A stretch of 64,000 bases of DNA from CAADGN01 sp035443945 (GTDB lineage Bacteria; Planctomycetota; Phycisphaerae; Phycisphaerales; UBA1924). The stretch lies in assembly GCA_035443945.1 (NCBI GenBank), contig DAOMNQ010000002.1, forward strand, positions 38,324 through 102,323, written 5' to 3'. The translations under genes were made by a program, and so were the position numbers. The notes beneath the pieces were generated by a model. That model made no database searches. It was given only the letters and a program-made list of their open reading frames with translations, and was not told where the DNA came from. Positions 16,680 to 24,752 of this stretch are shown here, one piece after another. The first letter of the stretch is position 1. Each line of letters starts with the position of its first letter.

Positions 16680-17975
16680 ATGACGGCTCGACCGGACTTC
16701 CTCGACGAGATCGCCTGGCGTGGACTGCTCCACCAGTGCACGGACGAAGCGGGCCTGCGCCGCCACCTCGCCACGGGATCGCGCCGGGCCTACGCAGGCT
16801 TCGACCCGACGGCGGACTCGCTCACCATCGGCAACCTCGTGCCGATCACCGCCCTCGCGCACCTCCAGCGGGCCGGGCACACGCCGGTCGTGGTCATGGG
16901 GGGGGGGACCGGGCTGATCGGCGACCCCTCCGGCAAGTCCGCCGAGCGGCTCCTGATGACGCGCGATCTCGTCGAGGCGAACGTGAGCAGCCAGCGGCGC
17001 ATCTTCGAGGCGCTGCTCGACTTCTCCGGCCCGAACGCCGCCGTCATCGTCAACAACGCCGACTGGCTCTGCGGGCTGGGCTACCTCGACGTGCTGCGCG
17101 ACGTGGGCAAGCACTTCTCCGTGAACATGATGATCCAGAAGGAGTCCGTGCGCGAACGGCTGCACAACCGCGACCACGGCATCTCGTACACCGAGTTCAG
17201 TTACATGATCCTGCAGGCGTACGACTTCTGGCACCTGCACAGCCAAATGGGCGTCACCATCCAGATGGGCGGCTCCGACCAGTGGGGAAACATCGTCTGC
17301 GGCGCGGACCTCATCCGCCGCATGGCGCACGATCACTCGGTCGAGACCTTTGGCCTCACCGCCCCGCTCGTCACCCGCTCCGACGGGGGCAAGTTCGGCA
17401 AGACCGAGGCCGGCGCGATCTGGCTCACCGCCGACCGCACCAGCCCCTACGCCTTCTACCAGTTCTGGCTCAACGCCGCAGACGATGACGCCGTGCGGTT
17501 CCTGCGGCTCTTCACGCTCCTGTCACGCGAGGAGATCGACGCCCTCGCCGCCGCCCACGCGAGCAACCCCGGCGCACGTGAGGCCCAGCGCACGCTCGCC
17601 CGGCACGTCACCGCCCGCCTCCACGGGCAGTCCGAGGCCGACCTCGCCGAGCGGGCGTCGCAGGCGCTCTTCTCCGGCGACATCGCGGGGCTCCCGCCCG
17701 CGACGCTCGAGCAGGCGCTCGCCGGCGCGCCGAGCAGCGACCACCCGCGCGACCGACTGGCGGGGGGGGGCGTCGCCCTGCTCGACCTGCTCGTCGAGAC
17801 CGGCCTGGCCAAGAGCAAGCGCGAGGCCCGCGAGTTCCTGGCCTCCGGGTCCGTCTCGGTCAACGGCGTGCCGGCCGGCACGGACCGCACCCTGACGAGT
17901 GCCGACCTCCTCCACGGCCGCTTCCTGGCCCTGCGAAGGGGCAAGAAAACCTGGCACCTGACGCGCTGGTCCTGA
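16680..17975 (+). CDS. tyrS: Tyrosyl-tRNA synthetase
   Basis: Charges tRNA-Tyr. 431 residues, aligning end to end by eye with the E. coli TyrRS type: FDPTADSL, GGGTGLIGDPSGKS, GKHFSVNMMIQKESV, FSYMILQAYD, QMGGSDQWGN, and KFGKT at 238-242 as the KMSKS equivalent. The C-terminal S4 RNA-binding domain covers about 365-425. The class I HIGH signature (E. coli HLGH) reads TIGN at 49-52, so both signature histidines are replaced while everything around them is conserved. An 8-base G run at 16900 and a 9-base G run at 17763 both stay in frame. Confidence 0.95.
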   Translation: MTARPDFLDEIAWRGLLHQCTDEAGLRRHLATGSRRAYAGFDPTADSLTIGNLVPITALAHLQRAGHTPVVVMGGGTGLIGDPSGKSAERLLMTRDLVEANVSSQRRIFEALLDFSGPNAAVIVNNADWLCGLGYLDVLRDVGKHFSVNMMIQKESVRERLHNRDHGISYTEFSYMILQAYDFWHLHSQMGVTIQMGGSDQWGNIVCGADLIRRMAHDHSVETFGLTAPLVTRSDGGKFGKTEAGAIWLTADRTSPYAFYQFWLNAADDDAVRFLRLFTLLSREEIDALAAAHASNPGAREAQRTLARHVTARLHGQSEADLAERASQALFSGDIAGLPPATLEQALAGAPSSDHPRDRLAGGGVALLDLLVETGLAKSKREAREFLASGSVSVNGVPAGTDRTLTSADLLHGRFLALRRGKKTWHLTRWS

Positions 17976-18125
17976 CCCCTGCACGTCCTCGGACGCCGGA
18001 TTTTTCCGCATTGTGGCCGGAAAGGGCTTCCCCTCGGAGTCCCGTCTTGGCATACTGGAGGGTGGCGCACGGATCGTGCCCGCGGGTCAGGGACGCCCGT
18101 GCCCGACATGCGAAAGGAGATCGCC

Positions 18126-18587
18126 ATGCACACCGTCGCGAACCTGCTCGCCGCGAAGCGCACCTGGGACGACTCGTACGACCGGGTCGAGACGGTGGTG
18201 ACCATCAAACCGGAGGCCACAGCCCGGAAGGCCGCCCGACTGATGAGCGACCGCCGCGTCGGTGCGCTCGTCGTCACCGACCCGGCCAACCGGATGGTCG
18301 GCATCGTCACCGAGCGCGACGTGATGCGCCGGCTCGTCGCCGCCTCCAAACCCCCGGACTCGACCCACGTCAGCGAGATCATGACGCGAGCGGTCCTCAG
18401 TTGCACGCCGCAGTCCACGCTCGACGAAGTGCGGCGGACAATGCGCGAGCGGCGCATCCGCCACGTCCCCGTGCTGGAGGACGGCCGCCCAACCGGCATG
18501 GTCTCCATCGGCGACCTCAACGCCGCCATGAACCAGGACCTCAAGGTCACCGTGCGCGCAATGGAGGCGTACATCACGCAAGGCTGA
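18126..18587 (+). CDS. Tandem CBS-domain protein
   Basis: 153 residues made almost wholly of two CBS motifs (about 25-78 and 88-145), which bind adenosine nucleotides and act as energy or ligand sensors. Each has the typical ending: VGIVTERDVMRRL in the first and TGMVSIGDLNAAM in the second. No catalytic domain is attached, so the protein probably works by binding a partner that cannot be named here. AAAGGAG 6 bp before ATG 18126 sets the start; a GTG at 18099 is less likely. Convergent with putA. Confidence 0.87.
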   Translation: MHTVANLLAAKRTWDDSYDRVETVVTIKPEATARKAARLMSDRRVGALVVTDPANRMVGIVTERDVMRRLVAASKPPDSTHVSEIMTRAVLSCTPQSTLDEVRRTMRERRIRHVPVLEDGRPTGMVSIGDLNAAMNQDLKVTVRAMEAYITQG

Positions 18588-18629
18588 CAAAGCGCGCACC
18601 ACGCTTGCCGATGCTGAACTGCATCGCGG

Positions 18630-21600
18630 TCACAACTCCGGCGCAAAGCCCCGGCGCATGGTGTTCTCACAGGTCGCACGCGGTTCGACGAACTGGAGCA
18701 GGTAGTCCCGCCCGCCCGCCTTCGAGCCGACGCCGCTCATCCCGAAGCCCCCGAACGGCTGGCGGGCGACCAGCGCGCCCGTGCATCCGCGGTTCAGGTA
18801 GAGGTTGCCGACGCGGAACTCCCGCTTGGCCCGTTCCAGGTGCGCGGGCTTGCGGCTGAAGACGCCCCCCGTCAACTTGTACAGGTGGTCGTTGGCGATC
18901 TCCAACGCCTCTTCGAACGTCCGCGCGTGCATCACGGCCAGCACCGGCCCGAAGATCTCCTCGCGGGCGATGGTGTGGCGCGGCTCGACGCGGCTGAAGA
19001 CGTGCGGCCCGACATAGTGCCTCGGTTGCACACCGGTTGAGCCGTCCGAAGCCGGCGCATCCATCGCCAGTTCCTCGCTGCACCCCTCCGTGCGGGCGGT
19101 CTCGATGTACCGGCGGATGCGCTGCGCTGACTCCTCGTCGATCACCGGCCCCACGTCCGTCCCCGGGCGCGTCGGGTCGCCGACGACGAGCGACCGCGTC
19201 GCCTCCACGAGCCGCGTGACGAACGTCCGCGTCGCCGCTCCGTCCGGCCCCTCGGGGTCGACCACGATGCACCGCGAGCAGGCGGAGCACTTCTGCCCCT
19301 GGAACCCGAACGCCGAGTGCCGCACGCCCAGCACGGCTTCGTCGAGGTCCGCCGAGGTATCGATGATGATCGCGTTCTTGCCGCCCATCTCGCACACCAC
19401 CCGCTTGACGAACGGCTGCTCCTCGGGCGTGACGCCCGCCGCGCGGATGATGTCCAGCCCGACGGCCTTCGACCCCGTGAACGCGATCACGGCGACACGC
19501 GGGTCGCGCACCAGCGCGGCCCCGGTGGTCTCGCCCGGCGCGGGGCAGAAATGCAGCACACTCGCGGGATCGACGCCCGCGCGCCGCACGCCCGCGTCCT
19601 CCATCGCTCGCCACAGCGCCTCGCACAGCGCCTTCGCGATGCCCGGCGTCTGCTCGGCCGGCTTCACCACAACCGTGTTCCCCGTCACCAGGGCGGCCGT
19701 CGCCATGCCGCACGCGATCGCCAGCGGGAAGTTCCACGGGCTGATGACGGCCGCCACCCCGCGCGGCTGGTACCACTGCTCGTCCAGTTCGCCGATGAAC
19801 CGACCGATGCGCTCACGCCGGAAGAGTCGCACGGACTCGCGGGCGTAGTACTCGCAGAAGTCGATCGCCTCCGCCACATCGGCGTCCGCGTCGCGCCAGC
19901 ACTTGCCGTTCTCCTTGATGACGATGCCGGACAGTTCGTCTCGCCTCGCCCGCATCGCCGCCGCCGCCTGAACCAGCACGCTGGCACGCAGCGTCGGGTC
20001 CGCGTCGCGCCACGCAGGAAACGCGCCGTGCGCGGCCTCGACCATGCGGGCGGCGTCCGAGGGCGTGCGGTCGTTCGCCACCCCCGGCACAGTCGCCCCC
20101 GCGACAGCCGCGGCGAACGTCTCCCGCACCGAGCGGCGCGAGAAGTCCCGCAGCGGCTCGTTCACGAAGGGCTTGCCGTCGCCGACGCCAGGCTCGGCGT
20201 GCGACAGGCGGTGTCGCTCCGGCGCGATCTCGCACAAGTCGCGGCCCGGCTTCGGCGCGGGCTGCCCGTTCAGCGTCGGCGCAGGCTCACGCAGCAGTGT
20301 TCGCGGGTCGGCGTTGTCGAGGAACCCCGCCTTCAGCCACGACTCGTTCGACGTGTTCTCCAGCAGACGGCGCACCAGGTACGCCATGCCGGGGATCATC
20401 TCCCCGACCGGCACGTACTCGCGGATTCGCAGCCCCGTCTCCGCCGCGGCGTGCTTCAACTGGTCCGCCATGCCGTGCAGCATCTGAAGTTCGATCGCCC
20501 CCGTCGGCAGCGACCGCCTCTCCAGCCCCGCGATCGCGTGAGCGATGGACCGCACGTTGTGCGACCCGAGCGCGAGTTTCACGCCGCCCGCTCCAGCCGC
20601 GAGTCTCGTCGGCCCCAACCTTCCACTGTCCACTGTCCGCTGCCCACTGTCCGCCCTCGGGCAAGCGTCCAGGAACACGCCCGTCATCTCCTCGAAGCAC
20701 TTGTCCGTCTGCCACTTTTCGTTCCAGACCGGGCAGGGCCACCCCTGCTGTTCGGCGTGGATCGTCTCGTAGTCCCAGTACGCCCCCTTGACGAGCCGCA
20801 CCGTGACGACACGCCCCGTGCGCTTCGCCCAGTCGCACACCCGCCGCGCGTCCTCCACGCCGCTCTTGAGGTACGCCTGCATCGCGAGGCCGGCGTGAAA
20901 GTCCACCGCCTCGCAGCAGCGCATGAACAACTCGATCGTCAGGTCCTTGAGCGAGTGCTGCTCCATGTCGAAGTTGATGAGCACGCCCCGATCCCGCGCG
21001 GCCTCCAGCACCGGCACGATCCGCGTCATCAGGTCGTGGATCGACCCTTCGGTGTCGATCGGATCGCACTTTGCGCTCAGCGAACTGATCTTGATCGACA
21101 CGTTCGTGCGCGGGATGCCGCCGAGGTGGTCGGATTCCAGCCTCGCGTTCGGCTTCCATGAAGCGACCTCTCCGGGCAGGTTCGTGACGAGGTCGAGGTA
21201 CTTGTCGCGGTAGGCGTCCGCCTCCGCGTCGGAAACGCACGCCTCGCCGAGCAGGTCCACGCTGAACGCGATGCCTTCCTTCCACAGGTCGCGCAGGCCC
21301 GGCAGCGCACTCGCGGCGTCCGTCCCCGCGATGAACTTCGACGCCATGCCCTTGATCTGCGACGACACGGTCGACGTCAGCAGCCCCTTCGCCACGCCGC
21401 CCGCCCGCAGGCCCAGGTCCATGCCCGGCGGCAGTTTCACGCCCGGCTGCGAGAGGTAGTCCACAAGATGGTCATGCACGGCCTCGGGCGTCCGGAGCAT
21501 CGGGAACGCGTCCACGAACCGGAACAACTGAACCTTGAAGTCCCGGTCGCGCATCGACCAGTCCATCAGTTTGTCCGAGTAGAACCTCGCCGAGAGCAGG

Positions 21601-21728
21601 CCGGCGCGGTGGCCGCGAGCACGCTCGAGAAGGTCCAGGCCGAGTTGGTACGTGCGCTCGTCGCCCCCCGACGGGGGCGGCGGCTCGGGGACGGGAGCGG
21701 AAGAAGACTTGCGGCGGAAAATCGACAT
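18630..21728 (-). CDS. putA: Bifunctional proline dehydrogenase / glutamate-semialdehyde dehydrogenase
   Basis: Oxidises proline to glutamate. 1032 residues. The N-terminal part to about residue 470 is the FAD proline dehydrogenase barrel (GGIPRTNVSIKISS, VRLVKGAYWDYE, LGSHNVRSIAHA, EYVPVGEMIPGMAYLVRRLLEN). The C-terminal part is the NAD aldehyde dehydrogenase, with NFPLAIACG, FTGSKAVGLDI and catalytic Cys near residue 814 in GQKCSACSR. It lacks the long DNA-binding N-terminus of enterobacterial PutA, so it should not self-regulate. The start at 21728 excludes an upstream segment lying in the ribF promoter region. A block of about 25 residues rich in DSG, encoded by a short nucleotide repeat, interrupts the barrel just before LALGSHN (see repeat at 20622). 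Confidence 0.94.
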   Translation of the reverse strand: MSIFRRKSSSAPVPEPPPPSGGDERTYQLGLDLLERARGHRAGLLSARFYSDKLMDWSMRDRDFKVQLFRFVDAFPMLRTPEAVHDHLVDYLSQPGVKLPPGMDLGLRAGGVAKGLLTSTVSSQIKGMASKFIAGTDAASALPGLRDLWKEGIAFSVDLLGEACVSDAEADAYRDKYLDLVTNLPGEVASWKPNARLESDHLGGIPRTNVSIKISSLSAKCDPIDTEGSIHDLMTRIVPVLEAARDRGVLINFDMEQHSLKDLTIELFMRCCEAVDFHAGLAMQAYLKSGVEDARRVCDWAKRTGRVVTVRLVKGAYWDYETIHAEQQGWPCPVWNEKWQTDKCFEEMTGVFLDACPRADSGQRTVDSGRLGPTRLAAGAGGVKLALGSHNVRSIAHAIAGLERRSLPTGAIELQMLHGMADQLKHAAAETGLRIREYVPVGEMIPGMAYLVRRLLENTSNESWLKAGFLDNADPRTLLREPAPTLNGQPAPKPGRDLCEIAPERHRLSHAEPGVGDGKPFVNEPLRDFSRRSVRETFAAAVAGATVPGVANDRTPSDAARMVEAAHGAFPAWRDADPTLRASVLVQAAAAMRARRDELSGIVIKENGKCWRDADADVAEAIDFCEYYARESVRLFRRERIGRFIGELDEQWYQPRGVAAVISPWNFPLAIACGMATAALVTGNTVVVKPAEQTPGIAKALCEALWRAMEDAGVRRAGVDPASVLHFCPAPGETTGAALVRDPRVAVIAFTGSKAVGLDIIRAAGVTPEEQPFVKRVVCEMGGKNAIIIDTSADLDEAVLGVRHSAFGFQGQKCSACSRCIVVDPEGPDGAATRTFVTRLVEATRSLVVGDPTRPGTDVGPVIDEESAQRIRRYIETARTEGCSEELAMDAPASDGSTGVQPRHYVGPHVFSRVEPRHTIAREEIFGPVLAVMHARTFEEALEIANDHLYKLTGGVFSRKPAHLERAKREFRVGNLYLNRGCTGALVARQPFGGFGMSGVGSKAGGRDYLLQFVEPRATCENTMRRGFAPEL
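20622..20655. repeat. CCACTGTC-type short repeat inside putA
   Basis: The plus strand reads TCCACTGTCCACTGTCCGCT and continues with CCCACTGTCC, a cluster of 7-8-bp units. Read in the putA frame it encodes ADSGQRTVDSG, residues that have no counterpart in the conserved proline dehydrogenase segment on either side. It looks like an intergenic-type repeat that expanded or landed in frame within a surface loop. Confidence 0.75.
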
Positions 21729-21890
21729 CGCGTGGGTCCGGATGCAGGCGTGCGAATGCGCCCGCACGATCGCGGGATCGGGGGCGGGTGAGTATACGGA
21801 CGCCCCGGTCAAAGCCGCACAATCCGGCAACGGTATCGCACCCGGCGCATCCCCGATCGCACGCCGCGATCGCGCCTACGCTCCCCCCTT

Positions 21891-22856
21891 ATGCCCCGCT
21901 CGGTCGTCAGCGTCGGCACCTTCGACGGCGTCCACGCCGGGCACGCCACGCTGATCGCCCGCGCCCGAGCCACCGCGGACAACGCCGGCGACGCGGAGGT
22001 GGTCGTGCTCGCGTTTGACCCGCACCCCGCGACGCGCCTGCGCCCGGAGTCCGCCCCGCCGCGGCTCGGCTCGTACGAGCGGCGAGCGGAACTGCTCCGC
22101 GAGGCCGGCGCGGACCGCGTCGAACGCCTCGAACCCACCGCCGAACTGCTCTCCCACACTCCCGAGGCATTCATCGAGTCGATCGTCGGCCGACTCGCGC
22201 CGATCGCTTTCGTCGAAGGCCCGGACTTCCGGTTCGGCAAGGGGCGCGCCGGCGACAACTCTGTTCTCGCCTCGCTAGGGCAGCGGCACGGATTCGCGGT
22301 CGAAGTCGTGCCGCCCGTCGCCGTCGCGCTCAACGATCAAGCGGTCCTCACAGCCTCCAGCACCATCGCCCGGTGGCTCGTGCAGCATGGGAGAGTCCGC
22401 GACGCGTGGGCCGTCCTGACGCGGCCGCACGAACTCACCGGCCGCGTCGTTCAGGGCGACCGACGCGGCCGAGACCTCGGTTTCCCGACCGCCAACCTCG
22501 ATACGCCCTGCCTGCCGCCGGCCGACGGCGTGTATGCCGGCGTGGCGTTCCTCGACGACGGCCGCTCTTTCGCCGCGGCCGTCAGCGTCGGCACCAAGCC
22601 CATGTTCAACGGCACCGCTCGCGCGGTCGAGGCTCACCTGCTCGACGCACCGGCAGGAGTCGGTCCCTGCCTCACCGGGCTGCCCGAGTACGGCTGGAAC
22701 CTCCGCCTCGCCCTCGTCGGCTGGGTGCGCGAACAACTCCGCTTCGACAGCATCGAAGCCCTCATGGCGCAGATGCACCGCGACTGCGACCGCGTCCGGG
22801 ACATCGTCGCCCGAGTCACCAGCCCACACCATGCCGCCGCAGGAGCGCACGCATGA
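21891..22856 (+). CDS. ribF: Bifunctional riboflavin kinase / FAD synthetase
   Basis: Converts riboflavin to FMN and FMN to FAD. 321 residues. The N-terminal nucleotidyltransferase domain (about 1-155) has GTFDGVHAGH and FDPHP. The C-terminal riboflavin kinase domain (about 170-300) has the signature GRVVQGDRRGRDLGFPTANL, then PADGVYAG. The linker carries SSTIARWLVQHGRV as in other RibF proteins. Its stop overlaps the next start codon as ATGA, so it is translationally coupled to the DHH phosphoesterase. Divergent from putA, another flavoenzyme. Confidence 0.95.
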   Translation: MPRSVVSVGTFDGVHAGHATLIARARATADNAGDAEVVVLAFDPHPATRLRPESAPPRLGSYERRAELLREAGADRVERLEPTAELLSHTPEAFIESIVGRLAPIAFVEGPDFRFGKGRAGDNSVLASLGQRHGFAVEVVPPVAVALNDQAVLTASSTIARWLVQHGRVRDAWAVLTRPHELTGRVVQGDRRGRDLGFPTANLDTPCLPPADGVYAGVAFLDDGRSFAAAVSVGTKPMFNGTARAVEAHLLDAPAGVGPCLTGLPEYGWNLRLALVGWVREQLRFDSIEALMAQMHRDCDRVRDIVARVTSPHHAAAGAHA

Positions 22857-23914
22857 CCGACGCCCGCGCCGAGACGCACCCCTGGACCGCGAACACCGAC
22901 GCCGCCGGCGCGGCGCGCTGGCTCGCGGACAAGTCGTTCGTCGTCGTCACGACGCACACGAAGCCCGACGGCGACGCCGTCGGCTCGACGATCGCGCTCG
23001 CACGCGCGCTGCGCTCATGCAGCGTGCGCGTCGAGGTCTGGTACCTCGGTGCACTGCCGTTGTGGCTCTCGGAGGTCGTCGGCGACACGCCCGTCCGTTC
23101 GATCGAGCGCGACGGGCTCCCCGCCGATGCCGACGCGGACGGCGTCGTCCTGCTCGACACTGGCTCGTGGTCGCAGTTGGACGGGCTGCGTGAGTGGCTC
23201 GCGGCACGCGCCGAGCGCACACTCGTCATCGACCACCACCTCCAAGGCAACGGTGAAATCGCCTCTTTGCGATTGCTGGATACCGGCGCGGCTGCCGCGT
23301 GCCAACCCGTCGCGCAGGTGTGCTGCGATCTGCTCGCCCTGCCCTCGGCGTCACGTCTCCCGGCCGAACTGGCGACGCCGCTCTACCTGGGACTGGCGAC
23401 GGACACGGGCTGGTTCCGCTATTCCAACGTCCGCCCGCCGGTCATGCGGCTCGCCGCCGACCTGATCGAAGCGGGCGCGGACCACGTCGAGTTGTTCCGC
23501 ATCGTCGAGCAGCAGGACGAGCCTGGGCGCTTCCGGCTTCTCGCCGCGGCCCTGTCATCCCTCGAGTTCCACTCGAACGACCGCATCGCGCTCATGTCGC
23601 TCAAGATGGAGGACTTCCACCGCACCAAGGCGGACGCCACGGACTCCGGCGGGTTCGCAGACAAGGTGCTCGCCGTGCGCACGGTGGTTGTCGCCGCGGT
23701 GCTGACCGAGGTCTCCGACGGGTCGCAGGGCAAGCCGCCACTCACGAAGATCAGTCTCCGCAGCAAGGACGGGCCGAATGCCATCGACGTGAACGAGGTC
23801 GCCCGCTCGCTCGGCGGGGGGGGGCACGCGCGTGCGGCCGGGGCGCGCGTCTCCGCACCTCTCGGCGATGCCGGGTCACGCCTGCTCGATGCCCTCACCC
23901 AGGCACTCGGCTGA
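22853..23914 (+). CDS. nrnA: NrnA-type DHH/DHHA1 phosphoesterase (nanoRNase / pAp phosphatase)
   Basis: Manganese-dependent phosphoesterase that degrades very short RNAs and/or 3'-phosphoadenosine 5'-phosphate; some relatives cleave pApA. 353 residues. The metal-binding motifs are in order: THTKPDGDAVGS near residue 40, LLDTGSWSQL, VIDHHLQG near 127, and a DHHA1 domain with SLGGGGHARAAG near 325. The start overlaps the ribF stop by 4 bp. The ribF-nrnA pairing recalls the truB-ribF-nrnA style grouping of RNA-metabolism genes in other bacteria. Confidence 0.9.
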   Translation: MTDARAETHPWTANTDAAGAARWLADKSFVVVTTHTKPDGDAVGSTIALARALRSCSVRVEVWYLGALPLWLSEVVGDTPVRSIERDGLPADADADGVVLLDTGSWSQLDGLREWLAARAERTLVIDHHLQGNGEIASLRLLDTGAAAACQPVAQVCCDLLALPSASRLPAELATPLYLGLATDTGWFRYSNVRPPVMRLAADLIEAGADHVELFRIVEQQDEPGRFRLLAAALSSLEFHSNDRIALMSLKMEDFHRTKADATDSGGFADKVLAVRTVVVAAVLTEVSDGSQGKPPLTKISLRSKDGPNAIDVNEVARSLGGGGHARAAGARVSAPLGDAGSRLLDALTQALG

Positions 23915-23924
23915 CGGAGGCTCT

Positions 23925-24752
23925 ATGGCCGGTCGGCACGGACCCAAGGTGACACCCTCCCGCCGGCGCGGCACGACCTTCCGCAAGCCGGTCCTGCGCC
24001 TCTTCACCACCACGCTCTGGGAGTTCCCGAGCCAGCACTACCTCGACTACGAGGAAACGCCCGGCGGCAGCGTCGTGCGCACCAAGGCGCCCGCCGGCGT
24101 GCAGGGCGACCCGAAGTACGAGGGCGCGACGCCCTCCTGGGTCATCTGGCAACTCCTCCAACGCTACACCGCGCCCGGCGAGTCCGTCCTCGACCCGATG
24201 TGCGGCTCGGGCACCACTCTCGACGTCGCCGCCGACCTCGGTCGTGTCGGCATCGGGTTCGACCTCGCCCCGAGCCGCCCCGTCATTCGGCGCGCCGACG
24301 CGCGGAGCCTGCCGCTGGACGGTTCGAGCGTCGAGTTCGTCTTCGTCGATCCGCCGTACTCCACGCACCTGCGCTACTCGGACGACCCCGCATGCATCGG
24401 TCGGCTCGACGCCGGCGGCCCGGACGAGGGCCGCGCGTACTACGGCGCCATGCGGCAGGTCTTCGCCGAGATGCACCGCGTCTTGCGCCCGGGACGCCAC
24501 GCGGCCGTCTACGTCAGCGATTCATGGGCGGATGGACGGGCGCTCCCGATCGGCGCACAGTTGTGGACGCTGCTCCGACCTCGATTCGAACTCGTGGATT
24601 GGATCGCCGTGGTGCGCCGCAACGCGGACCTGAGGGATGCCGGACGAAGGCGGGCGGCGACGCAATCCGGATCGCTCCTGCGCGGGTTCAACCACCTGCT
24701 GGTGGTCCGCCGTTCGGGTGCGAGACCCCGCCCGGTGAGGCGCCGAAGATGA
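23925..24752 (+). CDS. DNA methyltransferase-like protein (N4/N6 amino-methylase fold)
   Basis: 275 residues with SAM motif I as LDPMCGSGTTLDVA near residue 90 and catalytic motif IV as VDPPYSTHLRYSDDP near 143, so the order is I then IV, the reverse of the methylase at 12389. A basic N-terminus (GRHGPKVTPSRRRG) and a short basic C-terminus suggest nucleic-acid binding. It may be a DNA methylase or an RNA-directed relative; the target is unknown and no restriction gene is nearby. ACGGAGG 4 bp before ATG 23925 supports the start, and the gene follows nrnA by 10 bp, so it is probably in the ribF operon. Its last 65 bp overlap the convergent halogenase-like gene. Confidence 0.82.
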   Translation: MAGRHGPKVTPSRRRGTTFRKPVLRLFTTTLWEFPSQHYLDYEETPGGSVVRTKAPAGVQGDPKYEGATPSWVIWQLLQRYTAPGESVLDPMCGSGTTLDVAADLGRVGIGFDLAPSRPVIRRADARSLPLDGSSVEFVFVDPPYSTHLRYSDDPACIGRLDAGGPDEGRAYYGAMRQVFAEMHRVLRPGRHAAVYVSDSWADGRALPIGAQLWTLLRPRFELVDWIAVVRRNADLRDAGRRRAATQSGSLLRGFNHLLVVRRSGARPRPVRRRR

